Shown: positions 17,151 to 26,576 of the stretch, one piece after another
Position numbering within the stretch: the first letter of the stretch is position 1
How the letters are laid out: the number at the start of each line of letters is the position of its first letter
Source: Streptococcus agalactiae ATCC 13813
GTDB taxonomy: Bacteria; Bacillota; Bacilli; Lactobacillales; Streptococcaceae
Length of the DNA: 52,637 nucleotides
Direction of reading: 5' to 3'
Assembly (NCBI RefSeq): GCF_000186445.1
Contig: NZ_GL636070.1
Coordinates: forward strand, 1,373,655 to 1,426,291
Notes under the pieces: generated by a model
The model's database searches: none
Told to the model about the DNA's origin: nothing
Seen by the model: the letters and a program-made list of their open reading frames with translations, nothing else
Position numbers and translations under genes: made by a program

Positions 17151-18689
17151 TTATTTTGATCGTGATTTTTTAAGGAAGCCTAACATAATCGCTAACCCTG
17201 TTACAATAAAACCAACCAAAGTTAAAATACTAATGGCTTGATCACCAGTTTTAGGCAATTTTTTAGCTAAGGCTGTCATAGCTTTTGGCTTAGCACCTAT
17301 AGCCTTAACACTTGACTTCAAACTAGAAGATTGACTTTTCGTGAACTTCTTAGGAGAATCGTCCTTTTTATTTTTAATTGGTGCTGTTGGTTTCGAAGTA
17401 GGTGGTACTGGTTTTGGAGTATCTAAGAGTTCCTTTTCCTTCTCTTGGTTCATTTCTTTATCCAATTTATCAGGAGTAACAGGTTTTTCTTTCTTAATTT
17501 GTTTATCTGTTAGAAAAACACTGACATCACTACCAACAAGGGCAGTTTTAGACATCTCAATACCATTTACAAAAATATTGTATAACGTTCCTGCCATTAA
17601 TTTATTGGCGAACCTTGCTTTGCCATCTTTTTCAGTCAAACCTTTTGCAACAATTGTCCCATTTGAATTAGTTAATGTCACTTCTTGGTTTGCTATAGTA
17701 TTTCCATTAGCATCGTAAACAGTTACAACCGCTGCTTCTGCACTAAATTGAGGTGCTTTGGTACCTTTACCATCTACATAGAATGCAGCCGCTTTATGAG
17801 AGCCTGCTACATCAGTTCGAAGAGTATAGCCCTTTGATTTTCCATCAATTGAAACACTGATATTTCTTGATAATGGTAGGTTGGTAAAGATAGCTTGTCC
17901 ATTATCATTCGTTTTTAAAGAAGCAAGCGCTACTGCTTTACCATCAGTAATATCAGTCAACGTTACTTCTTTTCCCTTAACAACAAGTCCATCTTTATCT
18001 AAAGCAGTGACTGTAAAGGTAAAATAATCTTTTTTAGGTGCAACATTAACATATGCACTTCTTGATTCTCCAGGTACAATATCACCAATTTTTTTCCCAT
18101 CAACAAAATATTGGTAGAATGTTCCATCTAGTAAACGATCAGTAAAGCGAGTTAATCCATTGTCACCAGAAACCAAGCTAGCAATCTCACGACCAGCTTG
18201 TGTTTTTAAGGTAACTGTCCTGCCTGAAACAGGTTCAGCATTTTGGTCTCTCACTGTAATGTCTATGGTTTTTTTTGAATACGTTGGCTCATTTGTCCCT
18301 ACTCCTGTTGCTGTAAAACTAGCTGCTTTACTAGAGCCTGCTACGTCAGTTCGAATAGTATATCCTTTTACTTGTCCATCAACAGACACACTAAGGTTAC
18401 GTTTTATAGGGAGATTATTAAAAATAGCTTGTCCGGCATCATTCGTTTTCACACTTGCAATAATTTTAGGCTGACCACTTGTCACCTCTGACAAAGTTAC
18501 CAATTTTCCCGGCAAGACACGCGTCTGACTATCTACAACGGTTGCTACAAAATGGAAACCTTGTTGTGCACTTGCTGCCATTACTGGTGTCTCAGCTTTA
18601 GCGTTCACAGGTAATTGAGACGTTAATACAATACCTGATAATACCGCTACAGTTACCAAACCTAATTTGGTATTGAATGATTTATTCAT
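17151..18689 (-). CDS. fbsC: LPXTG-anchored surface adhesin, FbsC/BsaB-like
   Basis: Cell-wall-anchored surface protein of 512 residues. A signal peptide runs to about residue 32. Two homologous repeats follow, at about 45-222 and 223-400. Each has two beta-rich modules, the first with KTNDxGQAIFxNLP and DVAGSxKAA strings. A Lys/Pro-rich wall-spanning stretch follows, then the sorting signal LPKTG (478-482), a hydrophobic helix and a basic tail. This matches the S. agalactiae fibrinogen-binding protein FbsC (also BsaB) as I remember it; the name is from resemblance. The modules look Ig-like or CnaB-like. GGAGG precedes the ATG, and its own promoter lies at 18758-18786. Confidence 0.85.
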   Translation of the reverse strand: MNKSFNTKLGLVTVAVLSGIVLTSQLPVNAKAETPVMAASAQQGFHFVATVVDSQTRVLPGKLVTLSEVTSGQPKIIASVKTNDAGQAIFNNLPIKRNLSVSVDGQVKGYTIRTDVAGSSKAASFTATGVGTNEPTYSKKTIDITVRDQNAEPVSGRTVTLKTQAGREIASLVSGDNGLTRFTDRLLDGTFYQYFVDGKKIGDIVPGESRSAYVNVAPKKDYFTFTVTALDKDGLVVKGKEVTLTDITDGKAVALASLKTNDNGQAIFTNLPLSRNISVSIDGKSKGYTLRTDVAGSHKAAAFYVDGKGTKAPQFSAEAAVVTVYDANGNTIANQEVTLTNSNGTIVAKGLTEKDGKARFANKLMAGTLYNIFVNGIEMSKTALVGSDVSVFLTDKQIKKEKPVTPDKLDKEMNQEKEKELLDTPKPVPPTSKPTAPIKNKKDDSPKKFTKSQSSSLKSSVKAIGAKPKAMTALAKKLPKTGDQAISILTLVGFIVTGLAIMLGFLKKSRSK

Positions 18690-18727
18690 TACTATTTTCC
18701 TCCAGAAAAAATATATTTCAAAAATAA

Positions 18728-18739
18728 TTAACCGGTTAA
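18728..18739. promoter_or_regulatory. 12-bp palindrome in the fbsC leader
   Basis: TTAACCGGTTAA, a perfect palindrome located about 12-23 nt downstream of the predicted transcription start. It could be an operator for a repressor or simply a short leader stem. No regulator is identified. Confidence 0.45.
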
Positions 18740-18757
18740 GTTTTTATTACGTACTAT

Positions 18758-18786
18758 ATCTTAGCAGATTAATAATTAGCGGTCAA
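18758..18786 (-). promoter_or_regulatory. fbsC promoter
   Basis: Minus-strand TTGACC (18781-18786), 17 bp, TAAGAT (18758-18763), with TGC directly before the hexamer (extended -10). It gives a leader of about 60 nt. Confidence 0.8.
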
Positions 18787-18820
18787 TCATAAAAATAGCT
18801 AAAAATGAAAAACATTATCC

Positions 18821-18842
18821 AGCTATTTATTTTTTAATAGCT
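18821..18842 (-). terminator. Possible terminator after the TIGR02206 gene
   Basis: AGCTATT / AATAGCT with an 8-nt loop; a T run appears only about 8 nt later on the minus strand. Weak. Confidence 0.4.
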
Positions 18843-18867
18843 AGATAACATAATAATATTAAAATAA

Positions 18868-19554
18868 TTAAGATTCTTCTGTTTTAAGACTAGCTCTCAT
18901 TCTCACTTTTTGGAAAATTTGTTTAACAAATAGGACGAGAAAACTTAATAGAGTTGTCACTATCAAAAGGTTTAAAAAGGGATTTGTTATTCCTAGTATT
19001 GGTGTCTTCATCATAAAGCCATAATTTCCCCCAGTCAAGAGGTTAATAAAAATCAAAGACATATTAATGAGAAGCGTTAGTTGTATAATCAATTTTGGAT
19101 TTAATTTGTCCAAATTGGACTGTGTCATCAGATGTAGTAAACTAAGGACAAATAAAGCAAAATGTCCAATAAAGAAGAAAATATTAGTCACATGTAGAAA
19201 CTGGTAAGGGTAAAAGTCTGGGTGAATCATTGCCAATACTCCACCTACTACTCCTAACAATGCGAAATAATCCTTTAATATTCCAGGCCTCGCTAAGAGA
19301 ACGACAAACATGCCTATTCGACAATGGTAAAGGGGAAGACTTTCAGATAAAGGCAATTTTGCCCAGAAAAACCAAGTATAAATCGTAATTAACTGAAGTC
19401 CTAAAAGGATACTCCAAATAGTTTTATACAAAGGCCTATCTCTATTAACCAAAGTCAGCCACATCAGAAAAGGTAAGACAGATAAAATCAAACTATGGAT
19501 AAGTAAAGGCATCTGCGGAATCTCTGTTCTGATATTAGAAAAGAATTCTATCAT
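18868..19554 (-). CDS. TIGR02206-family membrane protein (YwaF type)
   Basis: Integral membrane protein of 228 residues with about six or seven hydrophobic helices. The family hallmarks LPLYHCRIGMFVVL and HPDFYPYQFLHVTNIFFFIGH are present, which match the uncharacterised YwaF/TIGR02206 family. The C-terminus is basic (VKQIFQKVRMRASLK) and likely cytoplasmic. There is no proper SD. GATAAT (19561-19566) ends 6 nt before the ATG, though a stronger TGA-TATACT lies further upstream. The function of the family is unknown. Confidence 0.85.
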   Translation of the reverse strand: MIEFFSNIRTEIPQMPLLIHSLILSVLPFLMWLTLVNRDRPLYKTIWSILLGLQLITIYTWFFWAKLPLSESLPLYHCRIGMFVVLLARPGILKDYFALLGVVGGVLAMIHPDFYPYQFLHVTNIFFFIGHFALFVLSLLHLMTQSNLDKLNPKLIIQLTLLINMSLIFINLLTGGNYGFMMKTPILGITNPFLNLLIVTTLLSFLVLFVKQIFQKVRMRASLKTEES

Positions 19555-19640
19555 TTTAGTATTATCTTTCTATCATTTTTTTACTAGATACTTAGTATAT
19601 CAAATTATTTGCTATAAGACAAAACTATTTTTCAAAGAAA

Positions 19641-19668
19641 AAACTCTTTGGCAAAACCAAAGAATTTT
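19641..19668 (-). terminator. MFS transporter gene terminator
   Basis: Minus-strand CTTTGG / CCAAAG with a 5-nt loop, followed by AG and a run of six T. Confidence 0.88.
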
Positions 19669-19682
19669 AAATTAGATATATA

Positions 19683-20903
19683 CTACACAACTTTAGTTGT
19701 TAATTTTCTTAAATATAGAGATAACAATAATCCGAATAAAAATAAAAAACCAAAAACCATTAATGTCAATTGATAGGAATTTCCCCATGAATATGTCTTT
19801 GATAACAATAGGGGCCCAAACAGACCTGCCATTGCCCATGCTGTTAAACTATAACCATGTAAAGTAGCTAATTCCTTTGTTCCAAAAATATCACTTAGAT
19901 AAGCAGGTAATAAGGAAAAACCTGCACCATAACAAGTCATTAAAATAGACATCGCTATTGCAAATACAATAGCATTGAATGACAAAAATAAACTAGAAGT
20001 CATAATAAAGTTCACAATAAATAATATTATAAAGGTCAACGGGCGTCCAATGTAGTCAGAGAGACTTGCCCATAACAGACGTCCAAAACCGTTAAATATC
20101 CCTAGTACCCCTACTAATAAGGCTGCAGATTCTGCGGAATAGCCTGCTAAATCTTGTGCCATTGGTGAAGCTGCTGATATTAAACCTAAGCCACACGAAA
20201 TATTAATAAACAAGGTCAACCAAATGATGTAAAAGGTTTTTGATTTTATAGCAACGTTTGCTTTTAATCCAGTGATAATTTGTGAATTCATAGCATTCTT
20301 TTTACCATCGTGAGTCAAAATAGTTATTTTTTCCTGAGGTGGTTGTTTAATAAATTGTGAGGCAATCATCATGACAAAAAAATATACTAATCCCAAAATA
20401 TAAAATGTTTTACCTACACCAATCCTAATCATTAAGGATTGTGCAAGCGGACTTGTTACTAAAGAAGCAAAGCCAAATCCCATAATAGCGAATCCTGTTG
20501 CTAGTCCCCTCCTATCAGGAAACCATTTAATAATAGTCGATACTGGAGTAATATAACCTGAACCAAGTCCGATTCCTCCTAAAATACCGTATGCAACATA
20601 CAGTAACCATAACTGCTGAGTTTCAATGCCTAAGCCTGTTAACACATTCCCTGCTCCATATAAAATAGCAGAAATCATTCCCATTATCCTAGGACCAAAA
20701 CGCTCTACTAAGTGTCCCATAAAAGCTGCAGACATTCCTAGACAAAAAATAGCCAAACTAAAAGCGAATGAAACTGATGAAATATCCCAACCAGTCTCTG
20801 AGATGATTGGGTTACGAAACACACTCCAAGCATAAGTTGATCCTAGCATTAAATGTAAAACGACTCCAGAAACCGCAACTACATAACGATTTAAATTTTT
20901 CAA
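19683..20903 (-). CDS. OFA-type major facilitator transporter
   Basis: Twelve-helix MFS permease of 406 residues in the oxalate/formate antiporter (OFA) family. Family features include LGSTYAWSVFRNPI in helix 1, GMSAAFMGHLVERFGPRIMG around loop 2-3, and GLGSGYITPVSTIIKWFPDRRGLATG, the central OFA signature. The substrate is probably a small organic anion, but oxalate or formate is not implied for streptococci. The start codon is TTG, with AGGAGG 5 nt upstream and the conserved helix 1 close behind. Single-gene unit with its own promoter (20943-20971). Confidence 0.9.
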   Translation of the reverse strand: MKNLNRYVVAVSGVVLHLMLGSTYAWSVFRNPIISETGWDISSVSFAFSLAIFCLGMSAAFMGHLVERFGPRIMGMISAILYGAGNVLTGLGIETQQLWLLYVAYGILGGIGLGSGYITPVSTIIKWFPDRRGLATGFAIMGFGFASLVTSPLAQSLMIRIGVGKTFYILGLVYFFVMMIASQFIKQPPQEKITILTHDGKKNAMNSQIITGLKANVAIKSKTFYIIWLTLFINISCGLGLISAASPMAQDLAGYSAESAALLVGVLGIFNGFGRLLWASLSDYIGRPLTFIILFIVNFIMTSSLFLSFNAIVFAIAMSILMTCYGAGFSLLPAYLSDIFGTKELATLHGYSLTAWAMAGLFGPLLLSKTYSWGNSYQLTLMVFGFLFLFGLLLSLYLRKLTTKVV

Positions 20904-20942
20904 ACAATCCTCCTAAAAACGAACTTAAGTTTTATTTTTAAA

Positions 20943-20971
20943 AATATAGTTCGTAATAAACAGATTATCAA
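20943..20971 (-). promoter_or_regulatory. MFS transporter promoter
   Basis: Minus-strand TTGATA (20966-20971), 17 bp, TATATT (20943-20948). Confidence 0.7.
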
Positions 20972-21051
20972 AAAACTGAATATATCACCAGTTTTCTGCT
21001 TAGCATATCTATTTTCCTCAATAAAACTGAATATTATTCGTGATTAAAAAA

Positions 21052-21082
21052 CAAAAAAGTTAGGGTAACTTGTTACCCTAAC
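21052..21082 (-). terminator. murF terminator
   Basis: GTTAGGGTAAC / GTTACCCTAAC, an 11-bp perfect stem with a 2-nt loop, followed by TTTTTTG on the minus strand. Confidence 0.95.
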
Positions 21083-21089
21083 CCCTCTA

Positions 21090-22457
21090 TTATCCTACTT
21101 CAAGAATATCAACTATTTTAGAAAGATTCATTGAGTTAGAACCTTTTAATAATATTTGATCTTTCTCCTTAAGAGTATCTTTTACTTTTGCAAGCAATTG
21201 ATCAAACTGATCTACTTCTTGATTCTTTTTAAAGAAATACACTTTACCAATTGGGAACATCTGGCTTGCTAATTGAGCCAACCCCTCAATATCCTGGCCA
21301 TAACAAATCAAAGTATCAATAGAGTCAGGTCTGATACTCATAATCATTTGATTATGTAAATCCACAGATTGTTCTCCCAGTTCTTTCATATCAGCTAAAA
21401 GAGCAATCTTCTTTCCACCATCATTATTGGGAATAGCTGAAAAGGTTTCTAGTATCAATCGCATAGCCGTTGGGTTAGCATTGTAAACATCTGATAAAAT
21501 ATCTGCTCCATTGGCTGATTTCTTCCATTCGGTGCGATTACGAGTTAGTTGAAGATTTTCTAGAGCATCCACTATATCTTCTTCTGCTACTGCTAATAAT
21601 TTTCCAACATAGGCAGCGACCATCGCATTAGTTGCATTGTACTTACCAGGTACTGGTATACGTAATTGGTGCTCCAAAGCATTAGTTTTAAAAGTTAAGG
21701 AATGTTTTTCTTCTTTGAGTTCTGTCACCTGCAATTCTTGGTCATGACCAAAACGAATAGTCATCTGGTTTGCTGGAAGATATGGATCAATAATTGGATC
21801 TCCCGGTGCAATTAATATGCCATCTGAACTCATACCATCTGTGATTTGCATTTTCCCTTCTGCAATCTTTTCTCGACTACCAAAAAATTCTAAGTGTGCT
21901 TCACCAATCAAAGTAACAACAGCAATACGTGGTTTTGCAATTTCAGATAACACATGGATATCTCCAAGATGATCCTGTCCCATCTCCAAAACAATTTTTT
22001 CAGTATCTTCTGGCATGTGTAGCACAGTATAGGGTAAGCCAATCTCGTTATTGTAGTTTCCTTGTGTTTTATAAGTCTTATATGTGGTTGATAAGATTGC
22101 AGCTATCATATCTTTAGTTGTTGTCTTACCATTTGAGCCAGTTACTGCAATAACATCAACGTTCATCTTTTCAATATAATACTGTGCCAAGACTTGAAAT
22201 GCTTTAAGTGCATCAGACACTAAAAGATAAGGATGACCTTCTATTTCCTTCTCTGAAATGGTTGCTATTGCTCCATTATCAAAAGCCATCTCTATAAACT
22301 CATGTCCATCTCTTGCTCCTTTTAAGGGAAGAAATAAGTCACCTTCACTGATATTACGACTATCAAATTCAATATTTCCCAGGGGAACGTCTTCAAACTC
22401 TGATACTTGATTTTTAGCGCCAACTACTTTAGCAACTTCATGCAAACTAAGCTTCAT
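21090..22457 (-). CDS. murF: UDP-N-acetylmuramoyl-tripeptide--D-Ala-D-Ala ligase
   Basis: Adds D-Ala-D-Ala to the UDP-MurNAc tripeptide, the last cytoplasmic step of peptidoglycan precursor synthesis. The 455-residue protein has the N-terminal substrate domain, the central ATPase domain with GSNGKTTTKDMI (P-loop) and GNYNNEIGLP, and the C-terminal domain opening with RTEWKKSANGADILSDVYNANP. I start at the ATG at 22457, with AAAAGGAAAT before it and the usual MKLSLHEVAKVVG N-terminus. An upstream in-frame start adds 31 non-conserved residues that cover the promoter. It uses the product of the neighbouring ddl. Confidence 0.96.
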   Translation of the reverse strand: MKLSLHEVAKVVGAKNQVSEFEDVPLGNIEFDSRNISEGDLFLPLKGARDGHEFIEMAFDNGAIATISEKEIEGHPYLLVSDALKAFQVLAQYYIEKMNVDVIAVTGSNGKTTTKDMIAAILSTTYKTYKTQGNYNNEIGLPYTVLHMPEDTEKIVLEMGQDHLGDIHVLSEIAKPRIAVVTLIGEAHLEFFGSREKIAEGKMQITDGMSSDGILIAPGDPIIDPYLPANQMTIRFGHDQELQVTELKEEKHSLTFKTNALEHQLRIPVPGKYNATNAMVAAYVGKLLAVAEEDIVDALENLQLTRNRTEWKKSANGADILSDVYNANPTAMRLILETFSAIPNNDGGKKIALLADMKELGEQSVDLHNQMIMSIRPDSIDTLICYGQDIEGLAQLASQMFPIGKVYFFKKNQEVDQFDQLLAKVKDTLKEKDQILLKGSNSMNLSKIVDILEVG

Positions 22458-22532
22458 ATCATTTCCTTTTCTATTATTTAGCAACAATGTTGTAGATAGT
22501 ATGCTATCCCTTATAAACGAATATACTCCTAA

Positions 22533-22541
22533 ATTATAACA
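22533..22541 (-). promoter_or_regulatory. murF extended -10
   Basis: Minus-strand TGT-TATAAT (hexamer 22533-22538), about 75 nt before the murF ATG. It lies downstream of the ddl terminator, which makes murF a separate unit. Confidence 0.7.
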
Positions 22542-22567
22542 CACTTTCATAACATATCATAGATTTG

Positions 22568-22600
22568 AAAAAGCTCAACTAAGAAAGACTTAGTTGAACT
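22568..22600 (-). terminator. ddl terminator
   Basis: Stem AGTTCAACTAAG / CTTAGTTGAGCT (one G-T pair, 5-nt loop) followed by TTTTTC on the minus strand, immediately beyond the ddl stop. Confidence 0.9.
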
Positions 22601-22604
22601 TTTT

Positions 22605-23651
22605 TTAAATTAAATGACTCTCACGTTTTTCAAACATTTCTTTAGCTAACATAACTAACTTTTCAATCAAATCACTATAAGTTAGCCCCATATTTTCCCA
22701 AAGCAGAGGATACATTGACCACTGAGTAAAACCGGGCATTGTATTCAGTTCGTTTAAGAAGATTTGTCCATCTTTCGTCAAAAAGAAATCACAGCGTGAT
22801 AAACCACAAGCCCCGATTGCTTTAAAAGCTTTACTTGCATATTGACGCATTGCTTCCATAGTTGCTTCATCAACTTTAGCTGGAATATCCATAGTAATTT
22901 TATTATCAATATATTTGGCGTCATAGTCATAGAAATCGACGTCTTTAACGACTTCGCCAGGAAAAGTTGTCTTAACATCATTATTGCCTAAAATACCTAC
23001 TTCAATTTCACGAGCTGTCACGCCTTGTTCAATCAAAATACGGCTATCATACTTGAGAGCTAAGTCAATTGCAGAGCGAAGTGAGGATTCATCTGTCGCT
23101 TTTGAAATACCTACTGATGACCCCATATTAGCCGGTTTTACAAAAATTGGGAAACTTAAAGTTTCTAAAGAGAGTTTAATCGCATGTTCCAAATTATCAC
23201 CCTCAAAATAAGTTTGATATGCAACCTGAGGTACACCTACTGTTGCAAGGACTTGTTTTGTTGTAATTTTATCCATAGCCACGCTTGAAGATAGAATATT
23301 AGTCCCAACATAAGGCATCCTTAAAACTTCTAAAAATCCTTGGATAGAACCATCTTCCCCCATTGGTCCATGTAAAACGGGGAAAACAATTGCATCATCA
23401 TCATAGATATCACTTGGACGAACCATTTTGTCTAAATCAACAGTTTGGTTTGTCATTAACTTTTCATCTGAAGATGGCATTTCATCAAATTCTTGTGTTT
23501 TAATAAATTGACCTACTTGCGTGATAAAATAAGTTTTAACAAAAAATTTATCATAATTAATAGCACGCATGACGCTTTCTGCAGACAGTACAGATACTTC
23601 ACGTTCCGCAGAGCGACCACCGTAAAGCAAGATCAATGTTTCTTTTGACAT
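22605..23651 (-). CDS. ddl: D-alanine--D-alanine ligase
   Basis: ATP-grasp enzyme that joins two D-alanines for the peptidoglycan stem; target of D-cycloserine. The 348-residue protein starts [20 protein letters not shown] (N-terminal domain), with [17 protein letters not shown], the ATP-grasp segment [17 protein letters not shown], and the C-terminal metal/catalytic segment [10 protein letters not shown] plus [18 protein letters not shown]. The [11 protein letters not shown] and FTQWSMYP loops with Tyr are those of ordinary D-Ala-D-Ala ligases. Own promoter; the recR terminator separates it from the upstream pbp2b-recR pair. Confidence 0.97.
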   Translation of the reverse strand: MSKETLILLYGGRSAEREVSVLSAESVMRAINYDKFFVKTYFITQVGQFIKTQEFDEMPSSDEKLMTNQTVDLDKMVRPSDIYDDDAIVFPVLHGPMGEDGSIQGFLEVLRMPYVGTNILSSSVAMDKITTKQVLATVGVPQVAYQTYFEGDNLEHAIKLSLETLSFPIFVKPANMGSSVGISKATDESSLRSAIDLALKYDSRILIEQGVTAREIEVGILGNNDVKTTFPGEVVKDVDFYDYDAKYIDNKITMDIPAKVDEATMEAMRQYASKAFKAIGACGLSRCDFFLTKDGQIFLNELNTMPGFTQWSMYPLLWENMGLTYSDLIEKLVMLAKEMFEKRESHLI

Positions 23652-23691
23652 ATTTCTTCTCTTTTCTATCTAATCTAAGATTGACCTTTTA

Positions 23692-23720
23692 ATAATACCA
23701 TATTTTAACTTAACTTTCAA
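23692..23720 (-). promoter_or_regulatory. ddl promoter
   Basis: Minus-strand TTGAAA (23715-23720), 17 bp, TGG-TATTAT (hexamer 23692-23697). Confidence 0.8.
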
Positions 23721-23754
23721 AAATCAATCCACTTAAAGTTAGTATTGTAAAAGA

Positions 23755-23780
23755 AAAAGTTAGGAGATTCCCAACCTTTT
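23755..23780 (-). terminator. pbp2b-recR terminator
   Basis: Minus-strand stem AAAGGTTGGGA / TCCTAACTTTT (11 pairs with two G-T) and a 3-nt loop, followed by a T-rich run. Confidence 0.82.
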
Positions 23781-23791
23781 CTTTATAACAA

Positions 23792-24388
23792 TTATAACTC
23801 TGTACGATTTTCGATTGCTCGAAGCAAGGTTACTTCATCTGCATATTCGATATCTGAACCAACAGCTAAACCTCTCGCTAATCGTGTCACTTTGATACCA
23901 GCTGGTTTTAAGACTCGTGAAATATACATTGATGTAGCTTCACCATCAGCAGTCGCATTGGTAGCAACAATAACTTCTGTCACCTGACCATCCATCAATC
24001 GAGTAATTAAACTTTTCAAATTAATGTCATCAGGGCTAATACCATTCATAGGTGAAATTAAGCCATGTAAGACATGATACAAACCATTATACTCTTGAAT
24101 TTTTTCCATAGCTGACACATCTTTGCTATCTTCAACAACCAAGATAACAGACTGGTCACGCGTCTTATCTGTACAAATTAAGCAAGGATCATCATCAGTC
24201 AAATTACCACAAACAGAACAATAGGTTAATTCCCGCTTAGCAGCTAATAAATTCTTAGCAAATTCATTAACATCTTCATCACTCATACCAATAGTGTAAA
24301 AAGCTAAACGTGTTGCTGTTTTAGTACCTATACCCGGTAATTTTGAAAAGCTGTCAATCAATTTAGCAATTGGTGTTGGGTAAAGCAT
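23792..24388 (-). CDS. recR: Recombination mediator RecR
   Basis: Forms a ring-shaped clamp with RecO/RecF that loads RecA at single-strand gaps. The full-length 198-residue protein has the helix-hairpin-helix LPGIGTKTA (17-25), a C4 zinc finger with Cys57, Cys60, Cys69 and Cys72, and a Toprim domain ([16 protein letters not shown], then [19 protein letters not shown]). It follows pbp2b by 14 nt with SD GAGGAC 6 nt upstream, so the two are co-transcribed; pbp2b-recR is the usual streptococcal arrangement. Confidence 0.97.
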   Translation of the reverse strand: MLYPTPIAKLIDSFSKLPGIGTKTATRLAFYTIGMSDEDVNEFAKNLLAAKRELTYCSVCGNLTDDDPCLICTDKTRDQSVILVVEDSKDVSAMEKIQEYNGLYHVLHGLISPMNGISPDDINLKSLITRLMDGQVTEVIVATNATADGEATSMYISRVLKPAGIKVTRLARGLAVGSDIEYADEVTLLRAIENRTEL

Positions 24389-24402
24389 TCAAATGTCCTC
24401 TC

Positions 24403-26448
24403 TTATTGTCCTGTGAACTGTGAAATATATTGATCAATCATATCTCGTGCAACTAATTGATGGGATTTTGTTGTATCAGTTGTAACATGCGGATACATTA
24501 CCGCTACTGCTATTTTACGATTAGTATCGTAGGCAATAGCGTTTAAGTTGTAGGTAGAAACTGTTTGTCCATTTACATTTTTAGCAAATGTTTCAGCGGT
24601 ACCAGTTTTACCACTAATGGTTGTCACATTCCCCCTCATTGACGTACCAGTTGCATAGCCACTTCCACTATTGACAACGTTATAAAAACCTTCTTGGATA
24701 ATGGCTAACTCTTGATCTGAGATAGCTATCTTATTTAGTGTTTTAGGAGTGATTGAACGAACCAATTGAGCGAACTTATTAGAATCATTCTCTTCATAGA
24801 TATCTGAAACCACGTGAGGTGCTAAACGATTCCCGTTATTCGCAATAGTTGAGATGTACTGACCAAGTTGCATTGGTGTATAGGCATCATACTGACCAAA
24901 TGATTCCATTAGAGTTGTTCCTAAGCTGTATTTTCCAGGTACATAACCTTCTGATTCAGGTAAATCTAATCCTGTAGAAACCCCTAAACCATATTCGCCG
25001 TAAGTTTTCCTTAGTTTAGCCATTGCTTCTTGATAGCCTCGATCAGTTAAAGCATCTCCTGTATTATAGTCTTGTCCCATTAAACGAAGTGCTACTTGAA
25101 CCATATAAGTATTAGATGAATACTCTAGCGCTTGTGCCGCAGATATTGGAGTCAAACCTCGTGTAAACCATGACCGTATATTAGCAATTTCTTGGTCATA
25201 AAGCACTTCATTTCCTCTAAGAACTTTATTTTCCCATCCTGATGATAGCGTCGCACCTTTCACAACAGAGCCTGGCGTGAAATTCTTAGCAATAGTGCCT
25301 AGGCTGTCATCAACTAAATTCCCATGATCATTTTTCAGACCAGCCATTGCTAACACTTTACCAGTTGAAGGTTCTATAGCAACTGCATACATCCCTTCGG
25401 AAAAACTAGCGCGTCCACTAGATAATTCACTGCCATAGTATTGTTTCAAGATACTTTCTACTTTGTTTTGGTAATTAAGATCAATCGTTAATTTAAGATT
25501 TCTTCCTGACTTACCTTCTTGCGTAATATTATCTGAAACAACTTTACCTTTTTTATTAACAACTACTTTGCGAATTTGTCTGATTCCTTGTAAGTCATCT
25601 TCATATTGTTTTTCAAGGTAAGAAGTTCCCACTCGGTCATTCAGTGAATAACCTTTTTTCAAATATTTTTTAACTTCTTCTCTTGGTAAACCTGCCTTTT
25701 CTGTAGAAATAGTACCTAATATATCCGATAAAGAAGTTCCTTTTTTACGACGATGCCAATTACTTGTTACAGAAATTCCTAACAGTTCCTTCTTATCAGC
25801 ATCCAGTTTCTTGATTTGATCATCACTTAATTCACCTGTACTTAATTTCACTGAACCAAACGTTGGTGTCGCATTCATTTGGTTAAATAAGGCAACCACT
25901 TTTAACTCATCTTCAGAATAGTTAATAGCGCTCACTGGAACTGCAGCAACTGCATTTGCATATACGGTTGATTCGGCTAGATGGTTACCAAATTTATCGT
26001 AACGTTTAGAATCTGGTAAACTTTCAACAACTTTTTTGTAGTTGGCTTTATCTGCTAAATAATAATCTCTCTTTGCTCTATCGCTTGAAGCAACTTCGGT
26101 TAAGGTAATGTAATGTGATAATTTATTCGCTAACTCTTTGATAGACTGAGATGAAATATTGTTTCCTCTAGAAAACGCCACAGTAGGACGTTCATCATTT
26201 TCAACTAAGGCAACTCCCTTAGCATCAAAAATCTGACCTCTCGCTTTTGATTCTTTCACTGTATAACTCGTAAGAGCTGTCAGTTTCTTCATGTAAAATG
26301 ATTGTTGCCCAATCTGCATTTGCTCTAAACGAAGGATTAGAACAGTAAATAATAAAACAATAATAAAAAATAGAAGATTTAACCGTCTAGGTATGCTAGC
26401 ATTTTGCTTTTTTACAGTGAGACGATACCTTTTTTTACGATTCAACAT
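24403..26448 (-). CDS. pbp2b: Penicillin-binding protein 2B (class B transpeptidase)
   Basis: Septal and peripheral peptidoglycan transpeptidase anchored in the membrane. The 681-residue protein has a short basic cytoplasmic tail, a transmembrane helix (about 24-42), a PBP dimer domain, and the transpeptidase domain with all three active-site motifs: Ser394-Val-Val-Lys397, Ser444-Ser-Asn446 and Lys614-Thr-Gly. The Ser445 and Thr615 positions look wild-type, but I cannot judge resistance from this. AAGGAG lies only 3 nt before the ATG; the next codon, TTG, would have better spacing and could be the true start. Extended -10 at 26479-26487. Confidence 0.96.
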   Translation of the reverse strand: MLNRKKRYRLTVKKQNASIPRRLNLLFFIIVLLFTVLILRLEQMQIGQQSFYMKKLTALTSYTVKESKARGQIFDAKGVALVENDERPTVAFSRGNNISSQSIKELANKLSHYITLTEVASSDRAKRDYYLADKANYKKVVESLPDSKRYDKFGNHLAESTVYANAVAAVPVSAINYSEDELKVVALFNQMNATPTFGSVKLSTGELSDDQIKKLDADKKELLGISVTSNWHRRKKGTSLSDILGTISTEKAGLPREEVKKYLKKGYSLNDRVGTSYLEKQYEDDLQGIRQIRKVVVNKKGKVVSDNITQEGKSGRNLKLTIDLNYQNKVESILKQYYGSELSSGRASFSEGMYAVAIEPSTGKVLAMAGLKNDHGNLVDDSLGTIAKNFTPGSVVKGATLSSGWENKVLRGNEVLYDQEIANIRSWFTRGLTPISAAQALEYSSNTYMVQVALRLMGQDYNTGDALTDRGYQEAMAKLRKTYGEYGLGVSTGLDLPESEGYVPGKYSLGTTLMESFGQYDAYTPMQLGQYISTIANNGNRLAPHVVSDIYEENDSNKFAQLVRSITPKTLNKIAISDQELAIIQEGFYNVVNSGSGYATGTSMRGNVTTISGKTGTAETFAKNVNGQTVSTYNLNAIAYDTNRKIAVAVMYPHVTTDTTKSHQLVARDMIDQYISQFTGQ

Positions 26449-26478
26449 TAACTCCTTGCTATAAAAACTCTGACTACT

Positions 26479-26487
26479 ATTGTATCA
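26479..26487 (-). promoter_or_regulatory. pbp2b-recR extended -10
   Basis: Minus-strand TGA-TACAAT (hexamer 26479-26484), about 30 nt before the pbp2b start; no clear -35. Confidence 0.65.
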
Positions 26488-26530
26488 TAAAAATGGTTTT
26501 TTACAGACACTCAAAATGTTATAAATAATA

Positions 26531-26562
26531 AAAAATTCAAGCCAACTTGGCCTGAATTTTTT
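26531..26562 (-). terminator. gpmA terminator
   Basis: Near-perfect 15-bp stem AAAAATTCA..GCCAA / TTGGC..TGAATTTTT, with the T-rich arm ending in TTTTTT on the minus strand. Confidence 0.92.
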
Positions 26563-26576
26563 ATATAAAGATAAGA

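Noticed and set aside
22458-22550. Longer murF start adding 31 residues
   Set aside because: The extension covers the TATAAT promoter, has no SD and encodes non-conserved sequence; the ATG at 22457 has AAAAGGA.
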